Shown: piece after piece, positions 44,636 through 53,615 of the stretch
How the letters are laid out: each line of letters starts with the position of its first letter
How positions within the stretch are numbered: the first letter of the stretch is position 1
Source of the DNA: Kordia sp. TARA_039_SRF
GTDB lineage: Bacteria > Bacteroidota > Bacteroidia > Flavobacteriales > Flavobacteriaceae
Direction: 5' to 3'
NCBI GenBank assembly: GCA_006383075.2
Contig: SMNH02000011.1
Coordinates: 1,979 to 65,978 of the forward strand
Length of the DNA stretch: 64,000 bases
Translations under genes and position numbers: made by a program
The notes under the pieces: model-generated
The model's database searches: none
The model's input: the letters and a program-made list of their open reading frames with translations, nothing else
Told to the model about the DNA's origin: nothing

Positions 44636-45148
44636 ATGAAAAAATTAATCCTAACAATTACAACCATCGCAATATTTGCGTTTGCAACAAAAACAACTGC
44701 ACAAAATCAAGACATTGTAGATATTGCGGCTTCAAACAAAAGTTTTTCCACATTAGTCACTGCTGTTAAAGCAGCTGGATTGGTAGATGCGTTAAAAGGT
44801 GAAGGACCATTAACGGTATTTGCACCTACAAACGACGCTTTTGGAAAGATAGACCAAAATACATTAAGCGCTTTATTGAAGCCAGAAAACAAGTCAAAAT
44901 TGACTGCTGTGTTAACATACCACGTAATCAAGGGGAAATTGACTGCAAAAGACGTAGTCGCTGCTTTGAAAAAGGGAAAAGGAAAAGTAACATTAACAAC
45001 GCTTAGCGGAAGCAAAATAACCGTTGTACAAAATGACAAAGGAATTTGGTTGAAAGATGCAAATGGAAACTATAGCATGATTTCAAAAACAGACATTATG
45101 GCAAGTAATGGCGTAATCCACGTTATTGACACTGTGGTGATGCCATAA
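44636..45148 (+). CDS. Secreted fasciclin-domain protein
   Basis: 170 residues: signal peptide ending TTAQ, then one FAS1 domain (LVTAVKAAGLVDALKGEGPL, TVFAPTNDAFGKIDQNTL, LTYHVIKGKLTAKDVV, ASNGVIHVIDTVVMP). FAS1 domains mediate adhesion. Divergent from an ECF sigma/anti-sigma pair; this pairing is common in flavobacteria and suggests sigma control. A strong terminator follows. Confidence 0.93.
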   Translation: MKKLILTITTIAIFAFATKTTAQNQDIVDIAASNKSFSTLVTAVKAAGLVDALKGEGPLTVFAPTNDAFGKIDQNTLSALLKPENKSKLTAVLTYHVIKGKLTAKDVVAALKKGKGKVTLTTLSGSKITVVQNDKGIWLKDANGNYSMISKTDIMASNGVIHVIDTVVMP

Positions 45149-45173
45149 TTAGTGTTGGTTAGTTTTACAAGTC

Positions 45174-45211
45174 GGAGGAACGTTTTTCTTGAAAAGCGTT
45201 CCTCCTTTTTT
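45174..45211 (+). terminator. Intrinsic terminator after fasciclin gene
   Basis: ggaggaacg pairs with cgttcctcc (45174-45182, 45197-45205) with further T-A pairs inside and a T-run following. Confidence 0.9.
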
Positions 45212-45296
45212 ATTGAATGATTGAAAGATTCAATGATTGAAAAATTGAATGATTAAATCTTTTAATTATTTAATCATTGAATTGAGCAAAGCGACA

Positions 45297-45821
45297 CTAC
45301 TTCGACCGCGAACCTACAAACTGCTGCGACTTGTTCTTAAACAACACATTAAACGTTGTTAAACTTCCATACATACGCGTGATGTATTGCTGCAAGTCTA
45401 TTTTTTCTTGCTCGTCCAAATTGCTCGAATTGATTTTTTGTTCCATCACACGAATGCGGTCGCGTACCATGACGATTTTATGAAAGAAACTATCAATAGG
45501 CAATTCTTTGCTCTTTAAATTGGTGTCGCCAGGTTCTAAAATCAGTTTTCCTCCTTTCCACTTATCGCCTATCGGAACGATTTCTGAAACATCTGACCAT
45601 TTTTTTAGCATATTTTTTAAAATGGTTTCCACTTCATAAAAACTTACCGTATCCACTTCATCTTCAACAGCGTCAATCACTTCAAAATTGCTGTCAATAT
45701 CAATCGTTTCCAATCCGTTGTCGATAAAAGTTACCCAATAATGTTTGGAAGTCACGTTGGTGACTACGCCCAATCCGTATGTTTCATGCTTAATGCGAGA
45801 GCCAATGCCTAAAATGTTCAT
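45297..45821 (-). CDS. Conserved protein with SH3/Tudor-like start, unknown
   Basis: 174 residues. The N-terminal 45 residues (LGIGSRIKHETYGLGVVTNV, TSKHYWVTFIDNGLETI) look like a small SH3-type barrel of the kind seen in helicases and UvrD-associated domains. The C-terminal part is helical with basic patches (VMVRDRIRVMEQKI). It contains no catalytic motifs I can name. Probably nucleic-acid-linked, but that is a guess. Confidence 0.65.
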   Translation of the reverse strand: MNILGIGSRIKHETYGLGVVTNVTSKHYWVTFIDNGLETIDIDSNFEVIDAVEDEVDTVSFYEVETILKNMLKKWSDVSEIVPIGDKWKGGKLILEPGDTNLKSKELPIDSFFHKIVMVRDRIRVMEQKINSSNLDEQEKIDLQQYITRMYGSLTTFNVLFKNKSQQFVGSRSK

Positions 45822-45957
45822 ATTTTATAAGTATTGTTTGTATTATTTTGTAGATTTAATACGAGAAATAAATGATTCTGAGCACTTCTTGATTGTTTTT
45901 GAAATCAAAATACCCAAAGAACATTCACATCTCAACGATTGCTAAAATAAACATCAA

Positions 45958-46821
45958 ATGCGATATCTTACTATAAAATCTTTAAAAAATCTGTACTTGC
46001 TTTTCTTTTGTGTAATGCTGGTATCCGCTTGTGCGGAAAAGAAAAAAGAAACGGTTGAAACTGGTAAAAAAGTAGCAGTTTCACACGAAACAACAAAAGA
46101 GGAAACAGAAGAAAAAATTATTAATCCTGAAGGAAAAACAATAGAAGAGCGTTTTAACACACCCGAAAATTACACGAGGATTCCACTACAAACTACTGAT
46201 TTTGGAACATATTTGCGAAAATTACCGCTAAAACCATTTAATAGTCCCGTAAAATATTTCGACGGAAGCGAAAAATACAATGACAACGTCTATATTTCTG
46301 TAGTAGATATGGAAATTGGTACGCGCGATTTGCAACAATGTGCAGATGCCGTAATGCGCTTGCGCGGCGAGTTTTTATTTGCACAAAATCGTTTACAGGA
46401 CATTCACTTTAACTTTCTTTCAGACGGAAAACCACGCTATTTTACAAAATATGCCAAAGGCGACCATTCGTATAAAAAATTTAGACGTTATATGAATTAT
46501 ATCTTTGCGTATGCAAACACGGCTTCGCTACGAAAAGAATTGGAAATCGTTCCAAATATTGAAGATATCCAAGTAGGCGATGTGTTTATACAAAAAGGAA
46601 ATCCGTTTGGTCATGCCGTCATAGTCGTCGATGTGGCGAAAAATCCGCAAGGAGAAAAAATATTCATGATTGCCCAAAGTTACATGCCTGCGCAAGAAAC
46701 CCAAGTTTTAACCAATCAGCAAAATGCTACGTTAAGTCCTTGGTATATTGCAAAAAAAGGAACAGTACGTACTCCTGAATGGACTTTTAAAAGCACAGAT
46801 TTAAGACGATTTAAAAACTAA
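45958..46821 (+). CDS. DUF4846 lipoprotein
   Basis: 287 residues. Signal peptide with lipobox VMLVSAC (cysteine about 24), a charged linker, then DUF4846 (PF16138): LRKLPLKPFNSPVKYFDGSE, VDMEIGTRDLQQCADAVMRL, GNPFGHAVIVVDVA. The conserved E and H suggest an enzyme, and the fold resembles NlpC-like hydrolases distantly. Surface lipoprotein of unknown role; likely cotranscribed with the next gene (9-base gap). Confidence 0.85.
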   Translation: MRYLTIKSLKNLYLLFFCVMLVSACAEKKKETVETGKKVAVSHETTKEETEEKIINPEGKTIEERFNTPENYTRIPLQTTDFGTYLRKLPLKPFNSPVKYFDGSEKYNDNVYISVVDMEIGTRDLQQCADAVMRLRGEFLFAQNRLQDIHFNFLSDGKPRYFTKYAKGDHSYKKFRRYMNYIFAYANTASLRKELEIVPNIEDIQVGDVFIQKGNPFGHAVIVVDVAKNPQGEKIFMIAQSYMPAQETQVLTNQQNATLSPWYIAKKGTVRTPEWTFKSTDLRRFKN

Positions 46822-46830
46822 CCCAACTTC

Positions 46831-47541
46831 ATGAAAAAAATTGCTAAAATTCTAGGAAAATTTCTCTTAGGAATTGTCGTAACATTATTAATTGTATTTA
46901 CAGTCGTATATTTTGCATACAATGAACCTGTGCCAAAAGGAGCTGACAGCAATAAAGCAGATGTCCTAGCGCGTAAAATGCTAACGGCTTTAAATTATGA
47001 AGCCTATCAAAATACGCGCTATTTGAGTTGGACGTTTCCTGGCGGACATCATTATGTGTGGGATAAAGACCAATATAACGTAGAGGTTTCGTGGAGTGAC
47101 ATTCAAGTTCAACTCAATTTAAAACAGCCTGACGCAAGCGTTGTTACAATAGATGGAAAACTATATTCCAATAATGATAAAACAGACTATATTGAAACGG
47201 CACTTTCGTACTTTCATAACGATTCGTTTTGGGTTGTTGCGCCCTACAAAGTGTTTGATGAAGGTGTAACACGTAGCATTGCCCAAAATGAAGCTGGCGA
47301 AGAAGGACTTTTGGTAACCTATACTTCTGGCGGTACCACACCTGGCGATTCTTACTTATGGCATTTGGATGAAAATGGTCGCCCTAAAGGCTATCAAATG
47401 TGGGTTGACATCATTCCGATTGGCGGATTGTACGCTTCTTGGGACAATTGGGAAACAATGGACAGCGGAATACCCTTAGCTACCCTACATAGTCTATTGG
47501 TCTTAGATATTGACATTGAAAACCTTAAAGCTTGGAATTAG
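46831..47541 (+). CDS. Membrane-anchored conserved hypothetical
   Basis: 236 residues with one N-terminal membrane helix (FLLGIVVTLLIVFTVVYFAY) and a tryptophan- and tyrosine-rich periplasmic domain (WTFPGGHHYVWDKDQYNVEV). No family confidently recognised. It follows the DUF4846 gene closely and probably works with it in the envelope. Confidence 0.75.
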   Translation: MKKIAKILGKFLLGIVVTLLIVFTVVYFAYNEPVPKGADSNKADVLARKMLTALNYEAYQNTRYLSWTFPGGHHYVWDKDQYNVEVSWSDIQVQLNLKQPDASVVTIDGKLYSNNDKTDYIETALSYFHNDSFWVVAPYKVFDEGVTRSIAQNEAGEEGLLVTYTSGGTTPGDSYLWHLDENGRPKGYQMWVDIIPIGGLYASWDNWETMDSGIPLATLHSLLVLDIDIENLKAWN

Positions 47542-47673
47542 ATATTCTCAATTTGTTAAAATTTCATGACTTTTTCTATGAAATGTTAAACTTTTCCTAT
47601 CATATTTTAAAAAAAAACTTAACTTTAGCCCACTTTTATTAAACTAAAACTTCTATAAATCAATTTATCAATT

Positions 47674-50397
47674 ATGAAAAAGAACTACTTCTTTTTAGTA
47701 TTGTTACTTCCTATCATAGCCTTTTCGCAAGGAAAGTCATTTTGGAAGCAATCCAATACTACTGACTTCCAACAGGAAGAATTATTAGAAAGAACATCTA
47801 TCCCCACGGTATATGACACATATACGTTAGATTTACAATCTTTAAAACAAGCACTAGCATCAGCTCCTGATAGAGATTTAAACATCCAATCAGAAATCGT
47901 ATTACAATTTCCTGGTGCGGAAGGGAAAATGGAAAACTTTGAAGTATACAATGCTTCAGTGTTAGAGCCATCATTCGCGGCTAACTATCCTGATATTCAA
48001 TCGTATGTAGCTGTGAGTAGAGAAAATACAGGTACGGTACTTCGTTTTTCTACAACCATCTTCGGATTTCATGCTACAGTACATGCTGTAGACAAAACGT
48101 TGTACATTGATCCAATGACTAAGGATTTACAAACGTACATCATGTATGAAAAATCAAATTTATACCGTACGGTAGCAGATGACTATATTGGATGTATGGT
48201 AGAAGATGCTTTGGAAGACAACCTTTCTGGACGCAGTGCTACAGATGATTTCCAACTAGAAAATGCTAACGACGGACAATTACGTACGTTTCGTTTAGCA
48301 TTGGCATGTACACAAGAATATGCTAACTATCACATCAACGCTGCGGGACAAGCGGCTGCTACAGACGCTATAAAAAGAGCAACTGTATTAGCAGCAATGA
48401 ACGTTACCATGACAAGAGTAAACGCTGTATTTGAAAGAGACATGTCGTTAACTATGACGTTGGTAGACAATACAAGTATTATCTTCTTAGCTGAAGACGA
48501 CGGATATACGGATGATGATGCAGGACAATTAATCAACCAAAACCAAACAATTGTTAACGCAAATATTGGTGCTGCTAACTACGACATCGGTCACGTATTT
48601 ACAACTGGTGGTGGTGGATTGGCTGCTTTGGGTAGTATCTGTTTTACCAATAACAAAGCACAAGGAGTTACAGGTTCTCCAAACCCTGTTGGTGATCCTT
48701 TTGACATTGACTTTGTAGCTCATGAAATGGGACACCAATTTGGCGCGCCACATACATTTAATGGAAACCAAGTCAACTGTTCTGGCGGAAACCGAAATGC
48801 AGCTACAGCTGTAGAACCAGGAAGTGGAACAACCATTATGGCGTATGCAGGAATTTGTGGTTCGGATAATATCCAAAATAATAGTGACGATCACTTTCAC
48901 GCTATTAGTATCGATAATATGTGGACACGTTTGAATCAAGCACCTATTTGTTCAAACAATACTGCTAATGGAAATACAGCACCGACAGTAAATGCTGGAA
49001 GTGATTATACAATTCCGTATGGAACTGCTTTTACATTAGACGGTACCGCTGTTGATCCTGATGCAACTACATTATCATATTGCTGGGAGCAAGTAGATGT
49101 AGGAACAGTTTCTGGTGTTCCTTCACCAACAAACACTACAGGTCCACAATTTAGATCATACTCGCCTGTAGCAAATAGCGATCGTACATTCCCACAACTA
49201 AGTGATATTTTAGACGGAAACTTAACACCTCAATGGGAAGTAATGCCAAACGTAGCAAGAACCATGACGTTTGCATTAACGGTAAGAGATAATGGAACAC
49301 CAAATGGTGGACAAACCAATAGAGATGACATGACAGTTACTTTGGCAAACACAGGGCCATTTAGAGTAACTGCGCCAGATACTACAGACCAAAGTTTTGT
49401 AACAGGTGAAACTACCACTGTAACTTGGGATGTCGCTGGAACTACGGCTAACGGAATCAACACGTCAAATGTTAATATCTTATTATCAACAGATGGTGGA
49501 CAAAATTTTGATACTGTTTTAGCTGCTAATACAGCAAACGACGGTTCTGAGTCAATCACGTTCCCATTTGTATTTGAACCATACTGTAGAATCAAAATTG
49601 AAGCAGTTGGAAACATTTACTTTGCAATTTCTAAATCGTTCTCTGTGGGAGCTACGGTAACTACCAATACCGTTTGTAACACCTACACAACTGGACCAAT
49701 TGCAACACCAATTCCAGATAGTACTGGTGCTAACGTACAAGGAGCTCCCGTTTTTGTTCCTGTAACTGTTACGGAATCAACGCCAATTTCTGACTTAAGA
49801 GTTAAAGTAGATGTAACTCATGCTTGGATAGGTGACTTAATCATGCAATTACAACCACCAGCTGGAGGTTTTTCTAATGTTTGGGCAAGAACATGTAACG
49901 ATGCACAATATGGAAATATTGATGTTACTTTCCGCGATGGTGAACCAACTATTGCTTGTGCTTCTCCTACGACTGGAACCTACGCACCTGCAAACCCTAT
50001 GACAGCGTTTAATGGAGACAATCCATCTGGAACGTGGAATATGGTATTTGTTGATTTCTTTAATGGAGATAGTGGTATTGTAAACGAATTTGCTATTGAA
50101 TTATGTACAACTACTACAACCGTTGTATTAAGCAATGAAGAATTTGAATTAGATAACTTCACACTCTATCCAAATCCAAACAAAGGAGAATTCTCATTAT
50201 CGTTTAACTCAACTTCTGGAGAAGATATCAGCATCAACGTACACGATATTTCTGGTAGATTAATTCACAGTAAAAACTACAATGCAACGTCTACCTTCAA
50301 TGAAAACATTTCATTGCGTAACGTAAGCACAGGAATGTACTTAATCACTGTAACAGACCAAGAAAGAACTGTAACAAAGAAATTGATTATTGAGTAA
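47674..50397 (+). CDS. Secreted zinc metalloprotease with P domain and T9SS sorting domain
   Basis: 907 residues. Signal peptide; propeptide; reprolysin-like protease with zinc motif HEMGHQFGAPH (H350, E351, H354, H360, i.e. HExxHxxGxxH) and Met-turn IMAYAG; Ig/PKD-like module (TVNAGSDYTIPYGTAFTLDG); proprotein-convertase-type P domain (DLRVKVDVTHAWIGDLIMQL, PSGTWNMVFVDFFNGDSG); C-terminal type A sorting domain (FTLYPNPNKGEFSLSF, GMYLITVTDQ). It should be exported by Sec, then type IX, and be active outside the cell. Confidence 0.93.
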   Translation: MKKNYFFLVLLLPIIAFSQGKSFWKQSNTTDFQQEELLERTSIPTVYDTYTLDLQSLKQALASAPDRDLNIQSEIVLQFPGAEGKMENFEVYNASVLEPSFAANYPDIQSYVAVSRENTGTVLRFSTTIFGFHATVHAVDKTLYIDPMTKDLQTYIMYEKSNLYRTVADDYIGCMVEDALEDNLSGRSATDDFQLENANDGQLRTFRLALACTQEYANYHINAAGQAAATDAIKRATVLAAMNVTMTRVNAVFERDMSLTMTLVDNTSIIFLAEDDGYTDDDAGQLINQNQTIVNANIGAANYDIGHVFTTGGGGLAALGSICFTNNKAQGVTGSPNPVGDPFDIDFVAHEMGHQFGAPHTFNGNQVNCSGGNRNAATAVEPGSGTTIMAYAGICGSDNIQNNSDDHFHAISIDNMWTRLNQAPICSNNTANGNTAPTVNAGSDYTIPYGTAFTLDGTAVDPDATTLSYCWEQVDVGTVSGVPSPTNTTGPQFRSYSPVANSDRTFPQLSDILDGNLTPQWEVMPNVARTMTFALTVRDNGTPNGGQTNRDDMTVTLANTGPFRVTAPDTTDQSFVTGETTTVTWDVAGTTANGINTSNVNILLSTDGGQNFDTVLAANTANDGSESITFPFVFEPYCRIKIEAVGNIYFAISKSFSVGATVTTNTVCNTYTTGPIATPIPDSTGANVQGAPVFVPVTVTESTPISDLRVKVDVTHAWIGDLIMQLQPPAGGFSNVWARTCNDAQYGNIDVTFRDGEPTIACASPTTGTYAPANPMTAFNGDNPSGTWNMVFVDFFNGDSGIVNEFAIELCTTTTTVVLSNEEFELDNFTLYPNPNKGEFSLSFNSTSGEDISINVHDISGRLIHSKNYNATSTFNENISLRNVSTGMYLITVTDQERTVTKKLIIE

Positions 50398-50421
50398 TCA
50401 ACTTTCTATATAACATACTTA

Positions 50422-50453
50422 AAACTCCGAAGTGTTTGCTTCGGAGTTTTTTT
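50422..50453 (+). terminator. Intrinsic terminator after protease gene
   Basis: aactccgaag pairs with cttcggagtt (50423-50432, 50439-50448), then a run of T. Confidence 0.9.
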
Positions 50454-50590
50454 TGTGATATTTTAAAAATAAAATTCAACATAACTTTCTATCAATTGTT
50501 TTTATTTTAGATTTTCCTTTAGTAAATAATATTAATCTCAATTTTAAATTAATGATGTATTTTTACGTAATATTGATAAATAAATGTAAT

Positions 50591-51481
50591 ATGAAAGAAA
50601 TAGTTGCTAAACCATTCTTGAAATGGGCAGGAGGAAAAAGTCAATTGATTGAACAAATTAAAGAACAATTACCCAAAAATATATTTGAAAATGATTTCAC
50701 TTATATTGAGCCATTTGTAGGAAGTGGAGCAATTTTGTTTTGGATGCTTGAACAATTTCCAAATATGGAAAGAGCAATTATTAATGACATAAATACAGAC
50801 TTAACAAATTGTTATAACTCAATAAAAGGAGATGTAGAAAATTTAATAAATATACTTTCAGAATGGCAAATTGAATATTATCTCTTGGCTCAAAATGATG
50901 CAGAAAAAAAGGAATACTATTACGATAAAAGAACACTTTTCAATTCAAGAATTTCAAATCAAACAACTCAAAGTGCTTTATTCATTTTCTTAAACAGAAC
51001 CTGTTTTAATGGTCTTTTTAGAGTAAATCGTAAAAATGAATTTAATGTTCCAATTGGAAGTTACAAAAAGCCATTAATTTGTAATAAGGAAAATTTAAGA
51101 GCAGTCTCAAAAGTTCTAGAAAGGGTTGAAATTTTAAATGGAGATTATTCTGAAACGTTAAATTATGTGACCGACAATACCTTCTTTTATTTTGATCCAC
51201 CTTATAAACCTTTGAGTGAAACTTCAAGTTTTAACTCTTATGCAAAGGATGAATTTGATGATGCAGAACAAATACGTTTAAAAGAATTTTGTACAGAATT
51301 AAACAACTTAGATCATCAGTGGATTTTAAGTAATTCAGATGTAAAAGGGAACAACCCAAATGACAATTTCTTTGATGATTTATATTCTGACTTTAATATC
51401 TATAGAGTCAAAGCACGAAGAAATATAAATGCGAATCCTGAAAAAAGAGGGAATTTGACAGAACTATTAATCACAAATTAA
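50591..51481 (+). CDS. DNA adenine methylase, Dam/DpnM class (D12)
   Basis: 296 residues from the ATG at 50591. Alpha-class N6-adenine MTase: SAM-binding PFLKWAGGKSQLIEQI at the start, YIEPFVGSGAILFWML, and catalytic DPPY in FFYFDPPYKPLSE; NRTCFNGLFRVN is typical of Dam/DpnM. GATC is the usual target of this group, but that is homology only. It is three bases before the next gene, a candidate nuclease. AT-rich and flanked by host genes, so likely acquired. Confidence 0.93.
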   Translation: MKEIVAKPFLKWAGGKSQLIEQIKEQLPKNIFENDFTYIEPFVGSGAILFWMLEQFPNMERAIINDINTDLTNCYNSIKGDVENLINILSEWQIEYYLLAQNDAEKKEYYYDKRTLFNSRISNQTTQSALFIFLNRTCFNGLFRVNRKNEFNVPIGSYKKPLICNKENLRAVSKVLERVEILNGDYSETLNYVTDNTFFYFDPPYKPLSETSSFNSYAKDEFDDAEQIRLKEFCTELNNLDHQWILSNSDVKGNNPNDNFFDDLYSDFNIYRVKARRNINANPEKRGNLTELLITN

Positions 51482-51483
51482 TT

Positions 51484-52251
51484 ATGGCTAATAGTATTTC
51501 TTGGAAAAAGATATTTGATGACTACAAAATTTTAAGTCATAATTTTAGTGTAGAACCCTTTACAATAACTGCAAAACAAATTAAAAGAGCTTGTCAAAAT
51601 TTTAAAAAAACTGGCGAAAAAGAAGTTCGTATATTATGTAAACAAGACTCCAGAAACGATAGACCTCAAGTTTTTATAGACAATGACCTATTCCTTTTGC
51701 CTATTAAAAATGGTATATATAATATTGTGAAAGGAGAGGGATATGTTGATATTCCTGAAATCACAACTCCAATAGTTCCATATTTATCAAAATTGGATTT
51801 TAAATTAGAAACGTCTGAAATTGGAAATTCAGAAATGCAACATCTTGATTTCGCTTACGCTTCAAGTCTCATCAGAACATTTATGAACGACCAAAGTTTA
51901 GTTTTGACTATTAGAGGAAGAAAATATACTCCACCTTTTTCATTCTATGTTAAAAAACAACTTATACGAACAATAAGCGTTCAAACAGAGGTTGACGCTG
52001 GATTTGAAGGAAAGAATAATATTGTTTTAGTTGAAGCCAAAAATTCAAAAACTTCAAATACTATAATTAGGCAGTTATTTTATCCTTACAAGCAGTGGAA
52101 AAAATATACAAAAAAGGACGTTTCATTATTGTTTTTTGAAAAAAGAGGTAGTATATTTTATATTTGGCAATATGGCTTTAAAGATGAAAATAACTATAAT
52201 AGTATTACCTTATTAAAATCTGCAAGATATTCTATTATAAGTCCAAAATAA
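51484..52251 (+). CDS. Candidate restriction endonuclease
   Basis: 255 residues. Near the middle, VQTEVDAGFEGKNNIVLVEA followed by KNSK has the spacing of a PD-(D/E)xK site (D, then E-x-K), and RQLFYPYKQWKKYTKKDVSL follows. It is cotranscribed with the Dam-like methylase (3-base gap), the usual arrangement of a methylase/nuclease pair. It resembles proteins labelled DUF6997 near restriction systems; the label is from memory and unverified. Confidence 0.7.
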   Translation: MANSISWKKIFDDYKILSHNFSVEPFTITAKQIKRACQNFKKTGEKEVRILCKQDSRNDRPQVFIDNDLFLLPIKNGIYNIVKGEGYVDIPEITTPIVPYLSKLDFKLETSEIGNSEMQHLDFAYASSLIRTFMNDQSLVLTIRGRKYTPPFSFYVKKQLIRTISVQTEVDAGFEGKNNIVLVEAKNSKTSNTIIRQLFYPYKQWKKYTKKDVSLLFFEKRGSIFYIWQYGFKDENNYNSITLLKSARYSIISPK

Positions 52252-52773
52252 TCATAAACCAATCTCTTGCAGAGGTAAATCTTCAATAAAATATTTACAT
52301 CCTACGCTTTCAATATATTCGAAAACATCATTGTTTTTTGGATTATCGAACCAATCATTAAGTACATAATAATATTCAACATTAATATTTAAGGGTTCTA
52401 ATAATTTGGTATATTGTTTTTTCTTAAAGTCACAAGTTTGCAATTTCTCATCAACAGAACCAGATCCAGCTTGATATTTTTTTTCAATAATATACATTGT
52501 ATTACCAACTAGCAAAGCACCATCAGGTAATAACTTTTTGCTCAAAATTGTTTTGTAGTCTACTCCATTAGGAGCTAAATACTCTTTATAGAGCGAATGT
52601 TTCTCATAATAATGAGCAACAATATTTCCTTCTTTTACAACTTCATTGCCGTTTCGAATTGAATAATCTGAATGTAAGTTTATTGCCTCTAATAAGTCTG
52701 TTCTACCTTCAAAACGTAAACCATTAAAATTTGTATTAGCTCCACCTCCAACCGTATTCGGTATTCTTGCCAT
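52252..52773 (-). CDS. Second candidate nuclease, PD-(D/E)xK type
   Basis: 173 residues. LPDGALLVGNTMYIIEKKYQ has a compact PD...ExK site, followed by GSGSVDEKLQTCDFKKKQYT. The length and motif fit small type II restriction enzymes and related nucleases. It is the last gene of a leftward three-gene unit (HTH, 179-residue protein, this). The stop meets the stop of the other nuclease gene base to base in convergent orientation. Confidence 0.68.
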   Translation of the reverse strand: MARIPNTVGGGANTNFNGLRFEGRTDLLEAINLHSDYSIRNGNEVVKEGNIVAHYYEKHSLYKEYLAPNGVDYKTILSKKLLPDGALLVGNTMYIIEKKYQAGSGSVDEKLQTCDFKKKQYTKLLEPLNINVEYYYVLNDWFDNPKNNDVFEYIESVGCKYFIEDLPLQEIGL

Positions 52774-52775
52774 AA

Positions 52776-53315
52776 CTATATTTCTTTAATTGCTTTGTAA
52801 AACATTGAACGACCTGAATAATTCCAATAAGTGACATCTTGTTCCTCAAATAACCACTTAATACATTCCAAAATTAATTTACTTGAATGTCCTGTTTCAA
52901 AAGGGAAATCTGTTTTTGAGGTATTTTGACAATTAAAAATCAAGTCTATTTCATCTATCAATGAATCATAGAGACCTTTGTTTTCAGCTTTTTTATTTCT
53001 TAAATCAGTAAGTATATTTTCGTGTGTTGGTCTTGTACTTGATCTTTTAGGATTTCCTTTTTCATTTTTTAAACCTAAATTAAAATTTGTACTTTCTACA
53101 TTAAGAGTAAAATCAAAACCATTATTAAAATTTGCTGGACGACTTAAATAAATTTTTCTTCCATCTGGTAGAACATTGACAACATATTTATACCTTGATG
53201 TATTTACTCCTTTTCCTGTTCCTGGTGATTCGTTCAAGAAAATATTAATGATCTCTCTTCTAAATTTCGCTCTATCATTACTGAATTTTTCTTTTGTCAA
53301 ATCAATTTCAGTCAT
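52776..53315 (-). CDS. R-M-linked protein, unknown
   Basis: 179 residues. Contains LNESPGTGKGVNTSRYKYVV (the GTGK is not a Walker A in context), a beta-rich middle (NNGFDFTLNVESTNFNLGLK) and a helical end. It lies between the C-protein-like regulator and the second nuclease, with start overlapping the HTH stop (ATGA). Perhaps a specificity or nuclease partner; I cannot name a family. Confidence 0.6.
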   Translation of the reverse strand: MTEIDLTKEKFSNDRAKFRREIINIFLNESPGTGKGVNTSRYKYVVNVLPDGRKIYLSRPANFNNGFDFTLNVESTNFNLGLKNEKGNPKRSSTRPTHENILTDLRNKKAENKGLYDSLIDEIDLIFNCQNTSKTDFPFETGHSSKLILECIKWLFEEQDVTYWNYSGRSMFYKAIKEI

Positions 53316-53539
53316 ATTCTATTTTTTTTTATAAATAAATCTTGTATTTGAACGTTAAATGTTTTTGCTATTCTTGCTATATTTTTCAATGAAATGTTAC
53401 GTTCTGCTCTTTCAACCATTCCTATATAAGTCCTATGAAATCCTGATTTAAAAGAAAGTTCTTCTTGACTCCAACCTTTTTCATTTCGTAGTTGTCTTAC
53501 TCTTTCTCCAAACTCAACTAAAACAATGTCTTTTTTCAT
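53312..53539 (-). CDS. HTH controller protein (C-protein-like)
   Basis: 75 residues from the ATG at 53539; a longer frame to 53581 adds residues not typical of the family. XRE HTH: FGERVRQLRNEKGWSQEELS, then FKSGFHRTYIGMVERAERN. This is very like the controller proteins of type II R-M systems (for example C.AhdI), which regulate the nuclease gene with a delay. It is divergent from the DpnA-like methylase and first in the unit with the nuclease. Confidence 0.82.
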   Translation of the reverse strand: MKKDIVLVEFGERVRQLRNEKGWSQEELSFKSGFHRTYIGMVERAERNISLKNIARIAKTFNVQIQDLFIKKNRI

Positions 53540-53604
53540 AATGTGAATATCTTTATTTACACACAAAAAGTCTACATACAATAAGTATCATTAAATAATT
53601 TTAC

Positions 53605-53612
53605 TATATTTG
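53605..53612 (+). promoter_or_regulatory. Bacteroidota promoter -7 box giving a nearly leaderless mRNA
   Basis: TATATTTG fits TAnnTTTG, ends three bases before the methylase ATG at 53616, so transcription should begin at or close to the start codon. Genes under C-protein control often have leaderless mRNA. Confidence 0.45.
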
Positions 53613-53615
53613 CTT

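Noticed and set aside
48529-48939. Minus-strand ORFs within the metalloprotease gene
   Set aside because: They are shadows of the strongly supported plus-strand gene and show no independent protein features.
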